Of a stretch of 64,000 bases of DNA, positions 7,287 through 15,912 are shown piece after piece. The number at the start of each line of letters is the position of its first letter. Position 1 is the first letter of the stretch. The notes under the pieces are model-generated. The model was given only the letters and a program-made list of their open reading frames with translations, was not told the origin of the DNA and did no database searches. Source of the stretch: Alphaproteobacteria bacterium (GTDB taxonomy: Bacteria; Pseudomonadota; Alphaproteobacteria; UBA8366); the NCBI GenBank assembly GCA_028281325.1, contig JANQKC010000028.1, positions 1 to 64,000 of the forward strand, written 5' to 3'. The position numbers were made by a program, and so were the translations under genes.

Positions 7287-8456
7287 TCAGCTTATCGCGG
7301 CATCGAAGAAGCGGTCGATGTCGGCTTCGTTATTGTAGAAATGCAGCGACAGACGGACATAGCCGTCCTTGTAACTGACGATCACCTTCTTTTCCTGCAG
7401 CCGCGCGACAAGCGCTTCATGATCGACGCCGAGATCGAGGCTGACGATGCCGGCCCGGTTCTTCCAGTCGCGCGGCGTGCGCACGGTGAGCCCGCGCGCA
7501 TCGGCCTGCGCGATCACATAGTCGGTCAAATACCGGACCCGGGCCTCGATGTTCTCCAGCCCGATCGACTCCACGAACTCGGCGGACCGCCGCTGCACCC
7601 AGACGCCGAGGAAGTTCGGATTGCCGTATTCGAAACGGTGACCGTCCGCCGCCAGGACCGGGTCGTCCTGGAACCGGTCGTTCGACGTGAAACTGAACTT
7701 GGCCGCGTAAGGCGGTGATATCTCTCCGATCAGGTCTTTCCGCATATACATGAACCCAGCCCCGGCGAGACCGAACTGCGCCTTGTGGCCGCCGGCAATC
7801 ACGACATCCGCGCCAAGCGACGCGACCGGGTCGGCCAGGATGCCGACCGCCTGGATGCCGTCGACCACCAGCAGCGCATCATGCGCATGGCAGAACCCGG
7901 CGAGCGTCGGAATGTCCTGCCGGAAGCCATTGCCATAGGACACCCAGGCCGCGGCCACGACGCGCGTCTTTTCATCCACATACGGCTCGTAGGCGGATAC
8001 CGGTACGGTGCCGTCGTCCGCCGGCGGGACCATGCGAACCTCGACGCCGCGGCGTTCCAGATAGCGCCACGGAAAGGTGTTGTTCTCGTGCTCGAACTCG
8101 CTGATCACCACATTGTCGCCGGGTTCGAACCCGATGCCGTTGGCGACGATGTTGACCCCTTCCGAGGTGTTCTTGATCAGCGACAGGCAGTCCGCCGGCG
8201 CGCCGAACACGCGGGCGACCGTCTCGCGCGTCTCTTCGATCGGCGCCATCGAGAATGCCGTCTCGCCGGCATTCCGGTAGATATCGCCGATCCATTCCCG
8301 CATCGCCGTTTCGACACGGCGCGGCAGCAGCGCCTTGTTCGCCAGGGCCAAATAGGCATAGGCCTCGGTCGTCGGAAACTCGCCGCGCAAAGCGGCCCAG
8401 TCCGGCTCGTTGCCGGCCTGTCGATCCGTCCGTTCCCTATCCACCGTCTGCGTCAC
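7287..8456 (-). CDS. Class V aminotransferase-like PLP enzyme
   Basis: 389 aa. Aminotransferase class V / cysteine desulfurase fold. Visible are the cofactor-contact segment LIKNTSEGVNIVANGI, the aspartate in LLVDGIQAVGI, and the Schiff-base lysine in VVIAGGHKAQFGLAG. The family includes isopenicillin N epimerase-like and selenocysteine lyase-like proteins. No catalytic cysteine loop typical of IscS is evident, so true desulfurase activity is doubtful. The start is a GTG at 8456 following GGGGAGG. No operon partner is adjacent; the tRNA-Pro gene lies divergently upstream. The specific reaction is unknown. Confidence 0.75.
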   Translation of the reverse strand: MTQTVDRERTDRQAGNEPDWAALRGEFPTTEAYAYLALANKALLPRRVETAMREWIGDIYRNAGETAFSMAPIEETRETVARVFGAPADCLSLIKNTSEGVNIVANGIGFEPGDNVVISEFEHENNTFPWRYLERRGVEVRMVPPADDGTVPVSAYEPYVDEKTRVVAAAWVSYGNGFRQDIPTLAGFCHAHDALLVVDGIQAVGILADPVASLGADVVIAGGHKAQFGLAGAGFMYMRKDLIGEISPPYAAKFSFTSNDRFQDDPVLAADGHRFEYGNPNFLGVWVQRRSAEFVESIGLENIEARVRYLTDYVIAQADARGLTVRTPRDWKNRAGIVSLDLGVDHEALVARLQEKKVIVSYKDGYVRLSLHFYNNEADIDRFFDAAIS

Positions 8457-8612
8457 CTTTGCCTCCCCGCCGTATCACCGATCAATCGGATGAACGTCCG
8501 GCAATCCTGCCGAAATGACAAGCCCGTATACCGTTCGTCCGGCCCGCACGCCGGCTTCGCCGGCCAATGAGCGCTTGCCAATCCCGTTGGGATTTCCTAG
8601 GTATCCGGGATT

Positions 8613-8689
8613 CGGGGAGTAGCTCAGCCTGGTAGAGTGCGTGCTTTGGGAGCACGATGTCGCTGGTTCGAATCCAGTCTCCCCGACCA
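8613..8689 (+). tRNA. tRNA-Pro (anticodon TGG)
   Basis: A 77-nt cloverleaf: acceptor CGGGGAG pairing with CTCCCCG, T8-A9, D-arm GCTC...GAGT, anticodon stem GTGCT/AGCAC around loop TTGGG (anticodon TGG), T-arm CTGG/CCAG with TTCGAAT loop, discriminator A and an encoded CCA at 8687-8689. No integration-type duplication of its 3' end is seen nearby. Confidence 0.95.
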
Positions 8690-8719
8690 GGTTTTCCGGT
8701 GCTATTCATCTGGGGACGG

Positions 8720-8763
8720 CGGCGGGTGGCGAGCAGAAACGCACCTTTCCCACGCCACCGCCG
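8720..8763. terminator. Imperfect GC-rich hairpin between tRNA-Pro and tctC-like gene
   Basis: CGGCGGGTGGCG and CGCCACCGCCG can pair over about 11 bp with one bulged G and a loop of about 21 bases. It lies between the 3' ends of the convergent tRNA-Pro and solute-binding genes, so a termination role is plausible. The poor U-tract keeps confidence low. Confidence 0.35.
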
Positions 8764-8772
8764 ACCGACCGC

Positions 8773-9750
8773 CTACATCTTTTTCTTCGCGCCCTTGAGT
8801 TCGGCCACGAGCGGCTGCCACTCCTCGATCAGACCACGGTAATAGGTCGTCGCCTCGGGCCCGGAGAAATACTTGGTCGGCAGTCCCGCCTTCTTGAGCA
8901 ACCGACCGTAAGCCTTATGCGCGGTCATCTTGGCGCAGGCAGCGTCGAACTTCTGCATCACGGCGTCCGGCGTCGCCTTCGGGGCCATAATCAACATCGG
9001 GGTGAAGACCTGGGTGAAGGCCACGCCTTCTTCCTTCATCGTCGGCACCGTCTTGTTGTTCGGGTCGCGTTCCGGGAAGAGCAGGCCCAGCGCCCGCACC
9101 TGCCCCTCGAAGCCGTTGATCAGATGGATGCCGATCACGCTGAAATCGACCTGCTTGCCGATCAGCAAACCGCGCGCCGGCGCGCCGCCCTTTGCCGGCA
9201 CGTCCTGCGCCTGGATGTTGTTGCGTTTCACAAAGGCGAGCCCGGCAATGCCCCACGTGCTGGTGCGGCCCGGTGTCGAGAAACGCATCTTGCCCGGGTT
9301 CTTCTGGGCTTCTTCGACCAACTGCTTTGCGGTCTTGATCGGGCTGTCCTGATGCACGAAGACGGCAGGCAACAGACGGCCGACCATGCACGCGATCTTG
9401 AAGTCCTTGAACGGACCGACTGGCGACCGGCGGAACTCCGTCGAGAAATAGAAAGACCCGCCGGAGGCCAGATACAGCGTATGGCCATCCGGTTTCGCAT
9501 CCGCGACGAATTTCGCGGCTGGGACGCCCGAGCCGCCGGGCTTGTTGACCACGATAAGCGGCTGCAGGTTGAGGAATTCGGGTGCAACGCTCGCCAGGGC
9601 GCGCGCGTAGGAATCCGTGCCGCCGCCCGCGCCGAAGCCGACGACAAGCGTTATCGGCTTGCGCGGATAGTCGGCCGCATCGACGGTGGCCGACGCCCCT
9701 ACCGAAAGGATCGCCGTCATACCGATCAAAAACGTATTGAGGGTCTTCAT
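8773..9750 (-). CDS. TTT transporter solute-binding protein (TctC/Bug family), orphan copy
   Basis: 325 aa from the ATG at 9750 (after AAGGGAGAC). A signal peptide ending ATVDAADYP precedes the Bug fold: ITLVVGFGAGGGTDSYAR, then VVNKPGGSGV, AAKFVADAKPDGHTL and FSTPGRTSTWG. These periplasmic receptors bind carboxylates and deliver them to TctA/TctB permeases. No tctA or tctB adjoins this copy. It is strikingly similar, roughly 70 percent by eye, to the receptor at 12506-13486, indicating a duplication; it may serve the same permease. The Ala-Ala leader and Lys-rich C-terminus match its paralogue. Confidence 0.9.
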   Translation of the reverse strand: MKTLNTFLIGMTAILSVGASATVDAADYPRKPITLVVGFGAGGGTDSYARALASVAPEFLNLQPLIVVNKPGGSGVPAAKFVADAKPDGHTLYLASGGSFYFSTEFRRSPVGPFKDFKIACMVGRLLPAVFVHQDSPIKTAKQLVEEAQKNPGKMRFSTPGRTSTWGIAGLAFVKRNNIQAQDVPAKGGAPARGLLIGKQVDFSVIGIHLINGFEGQVRALGLLFPERDPNNKTVPTMKEEGVAFTQVFTPMLIMAPKATPDAVMQKFDAACAKMTAHKAYGRLLKKAGLPTKYFSGPEATTYYRGLIEEWQPLVAELKGAKKKM

Positions 9751-10359
9751 GATGTCTCCCTTTCTGTATTGGTTTCCCTGCAAAAACATCCCCGGTGAAT
9801 TCTGGATCACTCTCTTCAGGGCGCACGGCGCCTACGCTGTCGGCTGGCCGCCCTGTCGGGGGTTTTTCCCATTTTGAGAGATTCAGTGTATCATCATCCC
9901 GAATTCCGTGTATTTATGGTCTTGCCGCGCGGCATGGTGTGCCACGCGTTCCCGGCGCATGTTGGACTGCGCGCGCTAGATCAGACGCCGTGGTCATCCG
10001 ACGCCATCGGCGCCCATCACAGCTTTCACGGGCAATAAAGCAGCGCATGATTTGTTTTTGACGGGAAAAATGTTTTTATTTTTCTACTTTTCGATGTATA
10101 AATATCCCGGCATTTAGGTCCTGGTATGAAAGGCAGATTCACGTCCATGGATTATCCGACTGATTCTTAGTCTGTTAGCGGCTGTCGCTATCGTTTCGAC
10201 AAGAAAAATGAAAAGTGGTATCGGCTAGATAAATGAATGGAATGGAAGTTTTCGACCGACATGCGGTTGAATTTTCTCGATGCGGCAGGCGAGTTGAAGA
10301 TAAGCAGAAAATTCTGCACAGGGCGACAGGATGGCAGTAAACTAACGCATAGGAACGCC
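9751..10359. other. AT-richer gene-poor stretch
   Basis: About 600 bp with several A/T runs (for example around 10050-10100) and no ORF with convincing coding character. It includes the upstream region of the orphan tctC-like gene and probably the promoter of the PAS-like pair. The frame of the first PAS-like gene is open back to 10237, but the extra 41 codons are AT-rich and use codons rare elsewhere here (ATA, AGA, AGG). Confidence 0.5.
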
Positions 10360-10911
10360 ATGATTGGGAAACCGAAAGAAGCCCATATCTCTATAAAGTC
10401 CGGCGATGACGAGTGGTATTGCAGTTCTTATTCGCCCGACTTGATCGCAGAACACGAATGCGCCGGCCCCACCGTGATATTCAAGGCATATCGGCATTGG
10501 CGCGAACAGCGGGACGGCGACATCCCGATCGACGGTCGCTACAACCCGCACATATTCCTGGATCAGGACGAACAGCGGCAACTGTTGCATGTGGAGACGA
10601 AGCGGGCGAACCCACAAAACTACTTGATCGTGTCGCACAGCGCAGAGGCGCAAACGACGGTTCACTGCGCGCTGCAGAGTTTGTTGAACCCACTGCATCG
10701 GCGAATTCTGCAATTCGATCTTCTCGAATGCAAAGAGACCCGTAAACCCCTGTACCAAGGGATCAATCAACTGTTCGACGGAGTCGAAGCGACCTACCGG
10801 CGCGTCTTGTTGCCGGTCAGGGACATAAACGGCCTCGTCACCAAGGTTTACAGCGTCTATGATCTTATCGGGTCCTTCAACATGACGCCGCTCGATCTGG
10901 AGTCGATATAG
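10360..10911 (+). CDS. PAS-like sensory protein without output domain (first of a pair)
   Basis: About 183 aa from the ATG at 10360 (AGGAACGCC upstream); a longer version from 10237 is possible. I do not recognise a named family. The mixed alpha/beta pattern and the C-terminal segment TYRRVLLPVRDINGLVTKVY resemble the last strands of the alphaproteobacterial PAS_5-type domain, where a receptor lacking an effector domain is common. The product is soluble, with no signal peptide. Its stop codon abuts the start of the next gene, whose C-terminus shows the same YR...LVP pattern, so the two look like distant paralogues. The function is unknown. Confidence 0.55.
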   Translation: MIGKPKEAHISIKSGDDEWYCSSYSPDLIAEHECAGPTVIFKAYRHWREQRDGDIPIDGRYNPHIFLDQDEQRQLLHVETKRANPQNYLIVSHSAEAQTTVHCALQSLLNPLHRRILQFDLLECKETRKPLYQGINQLFDGVEATYRRVLLPVRDINGLVTKVYSVYDLIGSFNMTPLDLESI

Positions 10912-11448
10912 ATGGATTTGACGACCGAGGTCTGTGCCGAGGCGAGCCACACACGCGAACGGATCACGATCGATCGCCTGATGCGGACCGAAATCGCCTT
11001 CGAAGAGGCCTCGGGCAAGCGGTCGCCGCTTAAGTCACTGTATCTCGCCTGGCTCAGCAATCCCAAAAACGACCCTGACACGAACGCGCTCGAGCGGCCC
11101 TACCTCCATTCGACGGTGCGCCGGTCGTCCAGCTTTCCCTGGATCGATGTTACCAGCGAATGCCCGCTGGACTATGTCATGCACGATCATAAGGGGGTCA
11201 CGTTCGGCGACCAGTCCGGAAACCGGGTGGCGGAATGCCCGGTGTGGACCCACGCTCGCTGGTGCGCGATCGAATACGAGCAATGTAAATATGAAGAGTG
11301 CCCGGTCGCCCATTATATCGACCAGACCATCCGCGGGGTTTACCGGGAGTATCTGCGTCTGTTGGTCCCGATCCTCAGCGAGACGACCGGGGTGCAGAAG
11401 ATCTTTTACTCCTACCGCGTCCTCACGCCGCCTCAGGCTGCTCCCTGA
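10912..11448 (+). CDS. PAS-like sensory protein (second of a pair)
   Basis: 178 aa. The ATG follows the previous stop directly, implying translational coupling. The centre reads SSFPWIDVTSECPLDY, then a Cys-containing region (AECPVWTHARWCAIEYEQC, with further CPVAHY), and the end REYLRLLVPILSE followed by IFYSYR, like the closing PAS strands of its neighbour. The five or six cysteines might bind a metal or cofactor, but no standard motif is formed. There is no transmembrane segment and no kinase, cyclase or DNA-binding domain. Its 3' end overlaps that of the convergent acetyltransferase by 26 bp. Function unassigned. Confidence 0.55.
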   Translation: MDLTTEVCAEASHTRERITIDRLMRTEIAFEEASGKRSPLKSLYLAWLSNPKNDPDTNALERPYLHSTVRRSSSFPWIDVTSECPLDYVMHDHKGVTFGDQSGNRVAECPVWTHARWCAIEYEQCKYEECPVAHYIDQTIRGVYREYLRLLVPILSETTGVQKIFYSYRVLTPPQAAP

Positions 11449-12124
11449 TTTCGTGGCTTACCTGGCGCAGGATGTCAGACCGGCTCATATACATCATCTG
11501 GACGTCTAAATGCCGCCTGTAGGGCGGAAAGTAGCCGTGGAGCAGTGGAATCGAATTGGAAAAAGCCGCGCCCAAACGTCCGAACTGGGTGCGGCGATCG
11601 GTATTGAGGAAAAACGCCACATACCATTCCAATGAAAAATGGCGCAACGCGACCGCCCGCCCGATCCGCGAAAACAATTCGGTCAATCCCTTTCCGCGCC
11701 AATCCTTGCGGATCCAGAACCCGCCCCCGATTCCGACCCGCCCCGCGATGAACAACTCCGCCGCCTCCGGATACAGATCAACGGAACGATGATCCAGCGT
11801 TGGCGTGAGGTCCGCGAAGATACTGTGGGTCCGCACCAGCTCGATCAGATTGCGGGTTTCGATCCATCTCTGTGCGTGACAGGCAACGGTCTCGGATCCG
11901 TGCTGCAGTCGAAGCCAGAAGAAATTCCCCGGCCTAACGTCGGTGATTGATGGATCATGCGTGGCCGGCACACCATGCGTGTGCGCTTGCGCCTGCAGGA
12001 AATCATGGAATGCCCACGGATCGGTGTCGATCCCCAAGCGCAGCCCCAATGCATCGGCGCGGGCGCGCGTCATGTCGACATAGCTTTGAATTGCCGAAAG
12101 ATCCTTATCCGTAAGCCAAGGCAT
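11423..12124 (-). CDS. GNAT-like acyltransferase
   Basis: 233 aa from an ATG at 12124 preceded by AGAGGGAGAG. The C-terminal half has a GNAT-like acyl-CoA loop in IGGGFWIRKDWRGKGLTE, followed by a helix and the strand-helix around FSLEWYVAFFLNTDRR. The N-terminal 80 residues show no known domain. It is convergent with the PAS-like pair, with overlapping ends, which suggests the three genes arrived or are kept together. The substrate is unknown. GNAT membership is a moderate-confidence call from a single motif plus overall pattern. Confidence 0.6.
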   Translation of the reverse strand: MPWLTDKDLSAIQSYVDMTRARADALGLRLGIDTDPWAFHDFLQAQAHTHGVPATHDPSITDVRPGNFFWLRLQHGSETVACHAQRWIETRNLIELVRTHSIFADLTPTLDHRSVDLYPEAAELFIAGRVGIGGGFWIRKDWRGKGLTELFSRIGRAVALRHFSLEWYVAFFLNTDRRTQFGRLGAAFSNSIPLLHGYFPPYRRHLDVQMMYMSRSDILRQVSHEIREQPEAA

Positions 12125-12505
12125 AACCGACTCTCCCTCTTAATTTTATTCTTTAGGAGGATATTCTCGAAAAGCTTGTACCGCGTTGCCACAATTACTT
12201 ACGGTCATCGAACCTACCTCTCCCGGATTTCCGCTATACGATCGGTTGGGGAGGTGTTGGGATCATTTTGGACGTAAACACGCCCTTCACGTAACCCAGC
12301 TGCAATGCAACAGAGAAATCGTGAGTAATTTCCGCAATCTAAGAAGGCACCCTAAAGTGTCGAATGATGGCCGAATTTGGATTTGTTGGGACTAATGCTA
12401 CACTCCGCGCATGATCAACGCGGAACCGTCAGCAAAATATCGATCCTCGCGATCACCGATGGTTCCCCGCAGAAAACGAAAATGCTCTTTCAATAGGGAG
12501 ATACC
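12125..12505. promoter_or_regulatory. Intergenic promoter region ahead of the TTT operon
   Basis: A gene-free 381 bp between divergent start codons. A weak sigma70-like candidate for the tctC transcript is TTGGAT at 12377-12382 and TACACT at 12399-12404, with 16 bp between them. It must also hold the promoter of the acetyltransferase gene. No clear operator palindrome was seen. Confidence 0.35.
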
Positions 12506-13486
12506 ATGAAACTCAGGAAATTAGCCCTAGCGTCGACGGCTGCGCTCGCTGCCTTCACTTTCGGCTTCGGCGCAGCAAGCGCCGCGGATTTTCCCCGCAA
12601 ACCCGTGACCGTTATCGTCGGCTACGGCGCCGGCGGCGGCACGGATTCCTACGCACGCGCGCTGGCGAGCGTTGCACCGGAATTCCTCAACCTGCAGCCG
12701 CTCGTCGTCGTCAACAAGCCCGGCGGCTCGGGCGTTCCCGCAGCGAAGTTCGTCGCGGACTCCAAGCCGGACGGACACACCATTCATTTGGCATCGAGCG
12801 GCGCGCTCTACTTCTCGACGCAATTCCGCAAGGCGCCGGTCGATCCGTTCGACGACTTCAAGATAATCTGCATGGTCGGCCGCTTGCTGCCCGCGGTCTT
12901 CGTTCATCAGGACAGCCCGATTAAAACCGCGAAGCAGCTTGTCGAGGAGGCACGCGCAAACCCGGGCAAGATGCGCTTCGCCACGCCGGGTCGCACCACG
13001 ACCTGGGGCATCGCGGCGCTGGCCTTCGCCGACGTGAACGACATCAAAGCGCAGGACGTTCCCGCCAAGGGCGGCGGGCCGGCGCGCGGCCTGGTGATCG
13101 GCAAACAGGTCGACTACGGAATCTTCGGCATCCATCTGCGGAGCGGCTTCGAAGACCAGATTCGTCCGTTGGGCCTTCTGTTCCCCGAGCGCGATCCGAA
13201 CAACAAGGACGTCGCCACGATGACGGAGTTGGGCGTCGACTTCACCCAGGTCTTCACGCCGATGATCCTGATGGCGCCGAAGGGTATTTCGGACGAGCGC
13301 CTTGCCGCTCTGGATACGGCCTGCAAGAACATGACCTCGCACAAGGCATTCGTGCGCCTCATGGGTAAGGCCGGTTTGCCTGCCAAGTACATGAGCGGTC
13401 CCGACACTCTCAAATACTACAAAGAGTTGACCGTCACCTGGCAGCCTATCGTCGACCAAATCAAAGCGGCGATGAAAAAGAAGTAG
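12506..13486 (+). CDS. tctC: TTT transporter solute-binding protein TctC
   Basis: 326 aa. The signal peptide (MKLRKLALAS then a hydrophobic core ending GAASAADFP) is typical for a periplasmic protein. The Bug/TctC fold follows, with VIVGYGAGGGTDSYAR, VVNKPGGSGVPAAKF and FATPGRTTTWG. It is a high-affinity receptor for a carboxylate such as a tricarboxylate or aromatic acid; the ligand is not predictable. The start follows AGGGAGATACC. It heads an operon with tctB and tctA, and a strong hairpin right after the gene probably raises receptor mRNA over permease mRNA. It is a close paralogue of the gene at 8773-9750. Confidence 0.92.
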   Translation: MKLRKLALASTAALAAFTFGFGAASAADFPRKPVTVIVGYGAGGGTDSYARALASVAPEFLNLQPLVVVNKPGGSGVPAAKFVADSKPDGHTIHLASSGALYFSTQFRKAPVDPFDDFKIICMVGRLLPAVFVHQDSPIKTAKQLVEEARANPGKMRFATPGRTTTWGIAALAFADVNDIKAQDVPAKGGGPARGLVIGKQVDYGIFGIHLRSGFEDQIRPLGLLFPERDPNNKDVATMTELGVDFTQVFTPMILMAPKGISDERLAALDTACKNMTSHKAFVRLMGKAGLPAKYMSGPDTLKYYKELTVTWQPIVDQIKAAMKKK

Positions 13487-13507
13487 CCAACAGTAACGGC
13501 AAATGGC

Positions 13508-13536
13508 GCGGGGCGGATCGGGTGAATCCGCCCCGC
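13508..13536 (+). terminator. Intercistronic hairpin between tctC and tctB
   Basis: A perfect 11 bp stem (GCGGGGCGGAT / ATCCGCCCCGC) with a seven-base loop starts 21 bp after the tctC stop, followed by ACATTCTTT. The T-run is imperfect, so it likely acts as a partial terminator or as a 3' mRNA stabiliser, giving excess binding protein over the permease. Confidence 0.7.
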
Positions 13537-13559
13537 ACATTCTTTCCCATAGGACGACG

Positions 13560-14078
13560 ATGACGGCACGAAGAGACTTAATTTCGGCGGCGGTGATGCT
13601 TGTCACGACGCTGATATTTTTTTGGGCGGCATTCGAGATCGAGGACGACCCGTTCGGTGTCGGCATGCAGCCGAACGTGTTCCCGCTGGCGGTCTTGAGT
13701 ATTCTTACCGCCCTCATCCTGATCATGCTTGCCGGGGCCGCAATACAGGCCCGCCATGAAAAGGCGCAAGCCGAAAAATCGAACGAACTTAAGATCTTCT
13801 TCCTCTGGGTCATACCGATGGCCGCGATCGCGTTCATCTATCTGGGGCTCATCAACCTGTTCCAGTATCTGCTGCCCACAATGCTTGCCTTATCCGCATG
13901 TCTGGCGATTTTCGGCAATCGGGGCATCAAATGGCTGGTCGTCATCCCAGTGGTCGCCGCCATTCTCTACTACGTCATTTTCTTTGGCATATTCCGACTG
14001 TTGGAGCCGACGGGCATGCTCCTGGAATATGACAACTTCTATCTCTTCGGCCCGATGCAAAAATTCTTAAGGGTCTGA
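13560..14078 (+). CDS. tctB: TTT transporter small permease subunit TctB
   Basis: 172 aa from the ATG at 13560 (AGGACGACG upstream); an earlier in-frame ATG at 13503 lies inside the intercistronic hairpin region and is unlikely. Four hydrophobic segments fit TctB: near residues 8-25 (LISAAVMLVTTLIFFWAAF), 40-60, 80-120 (two close segments) and 125-145. TctB is the small inner-membrane subunit that pairs with TctA. Sequence conservation in this family is low, so the assignment relies on hydropathy and on the position between tctC and tctA. Confidence 0.85.
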   Translation: MTARRDLISAAVMLVTTLIFFWAAFEIEDDPFGVGMQPNVFPLAVLSILTALILIMLAGAAIQARHEKAQAEKSNELKIFFLWVIPMAAIAFIYLGLINLFQYLLPTMLALSACLAIFGNRGIKWLVVIPVVAAILYYVIFFGIFRLLEPTGMLLEYDNFYLFGPMQKFLRV

Positions 14079-14091
14079 GGGGCAGCGCGAC

Positions 14092-15606
14092 ATGGATCAC
14101 CCAATTTTCGAGGGCATCGCCACGCTGTTCAGCAGCGGATGGGCCGTCTTCTACGCCATCCTCGGCACCACGATCGGGCTGCTTGCGGGCGCGACGCCCG
14201 GACTGACGGCATCCGCCGCCATCTCGATGATCATCCCGCTCTCGTTCTATCTGGATCCGCTATCGGCTCTCGTCTTCGTCTACACGATCGGCAAGGCGGC
14301 CAGTTTCGGCGGTTCCATTCCGGCCATTCTGTTCAACACGCCCGGCACCCCGCAGGCGTCGGCCACGCAGATCGAAGGCTATCCCCTGACCCGGCAAGGC
14401 AAGCAGGGCAAGGCGCTGAAGATGGCCGTCACCGCCTCCGCGGCCGGCGATTTCTTCTCCGAATGCCTGCTGATCTTCGGTGCAGCCTTCATCGCGATCT
14501 ACACGGCGCGCATGGGACCGCCGGAAATCTTCGCGGTCTATTGCACCGCCTTCGTGATCATCGGCAGCGTCATAGGAAACTCCATCATACGCGGATTGAT
14601 CAGCACCATGCTCGGCATCCTGTTGTCGATTATCGGCCTCGACCCGATCAGTTCGATGCCGCGTCTGACCTTCGAGGTGAATTACCTGGAAACGGGCATC
14701 GGTCTCGTGCCCGTCCTGCTGGGCGTCTTCGTGGTTTCGGAAATCTTCATCCAGATCGCGGACCGCGGCGCGCTTGGCGCGGAGCGAATGCTCTCCAAAA
14801 AGTCCGACGTGCCCGAAGACAACCGCGTCACCTGGCGCGACTTGAGACGCAGCCTGCCGGTCATGGCGAAGTCGACCGGCATGGGCACAATCATCGGCAT
14901 GTTGCCGGGCGTCGGCGCATCGGCGGCGTGTTTCGTCGCCTACGCCGAGGCCAAACGGTCCCGCAAACCCGAGGACAAGTGGGGCGAAGGCGAAATCAAG
15001 GGCGTCGCCGCGGCCGAAGCGGCCAACAACTCGGTCTCCGGGGCAAACATCATTCCGCTGCTCACGCTCGGTATTCCCGGCAGCGTGTCGGCCGCCCTGC
15101 TTGGCGGCGTCTTCCTGATCCACGGCATGAATATCGGGCCGAAGATTTTCGAGACCGACACCAGCACGATCTATGGCCTGTTCGCAGCCGGCCTGCTCTG
15201 CATCGTCACCTATTTCATCATGGGCTATTGGGGCAGCGACATCATCGGCCGGATCATCGCCAAGGTGCCGGTGCGGGTCATCTATCCCTTCATCTTCATC
15301 ACGTCGATCGTCGCGGTCTACGCGCTGCGCAATACGCTGTTCGACGTCATGGTGATGTGCTTGTTCGGCTTTGTCGGTTACTTCTTCAAGAAGTTCGATT
15401 ACAGCCTGCCGGCGTTCATCATCGCCTTTATTCTCGGGCCGGGCGCCGAGCGCGCCCTGCGCCAAGCGCTCCTGCTCTCCGAAGACGGGCCGATGATATT
15501 CCTGGAGCGGCCGCTCGCCATCTTCTTCATCTTGCTTGCCGTGGTGGTGATCAGCGTCCGCATTTATCAGACGATCAAGCAAAAGCCCCAGGGCGCGCCT
15601 GGATGA
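14092..15606 (+). CDS. tctA: TTT transporter large permease subunit TctA
   Basis: 504 aa, the normal length, strongly hydrophobic with about 11-12 membrane segments. The TctA signature is clear: GATPGLTASAAISMIIPL near residue 28, GKAASFGGSIPAILFNTPG, and the second-half repeat around MLPGVGASAACFVAY and LTLGIPGSVSAALLGG. It forms the transport channel using the ion gradient together with TctB and TctC. The start follows AGGGGCAG and is 13 bp after the tctB stop. Confidence 0.95.
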   Translation: MDHPIFEGIATLFSSGWAVFYAILGTTIGLLAGATPGLTASAAISMIIPLSFYLDPLSALVFVYTIGKAASFGGSIPAILFNTPGTPQASATQIEGYPLTRQGKQGKALKMAVTASAAGDFFSECLLIFGAAFIAIYTARMGPPEIFAVYCTAFVIIGSVIGNSIIRGLISTMLGILLSIIGLDPISSMPRLTFEVNYLETGIGLVPVLLGVFVVSEIFIQIADRGALGAERMLSKKSDVPEDNRVTWRDLRRSLPVMAKSTGMGTIIGMLPGVGASAACFVAYAEAKRSRKPEDKWGEGEIKGVAAAEAANNSVSGANIIPLLTLGIPGSVSAALLGGVFLIHGMNIGPKIFETDTSTIYGLFAAGLLCIVTYFIMGYWGSDIIGRIIAKVPVRVIYPFIFITSIVAVYALRNTLFDVMVMCLFGFVGYFFKKFDYSLPAFIIAFILGPGAERALRQALLLSEDGPMIFLERPLAIFFILLAVVVISVRIYQTIKQKPQGAPG

Positions 15607-15912
15607 TCCGAACGGTGCGGGCTCGACACTGCCGTGATGCGCTGCATGGCGCGTCGCGCGGTTCGGCCGCGACGCACCGAGACAGTAACGGTGAGCAAGC
15701 CTCTTCAGTCGACATGTCGTCCGGGCGTTGCAGGCGCTAATCGTCCCCGCCTGCAAAATCGTCGCGCCAATACAATGGCAACGTGTGGTAGGGTCGAAAA
15801 AACTCCGCCACACTGACGTTGCGACGGTCGCCGCGGTGTCGGGCCGGCCCCGGTCGCCGCAATGGCGACACGATCGCAGCCACGGCAACAGGCAAAACGA
15901 TAAGAGGCTCAC
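15607..15912. other. Gene-free spacer
   Basis: 306 bp between tctA and the flavin oxidoreductase gene. No convincing ORF on either strand and no clear terminator with a T-run. It presumably holds the promoter of the downstream gene. Confidence 0.5.
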
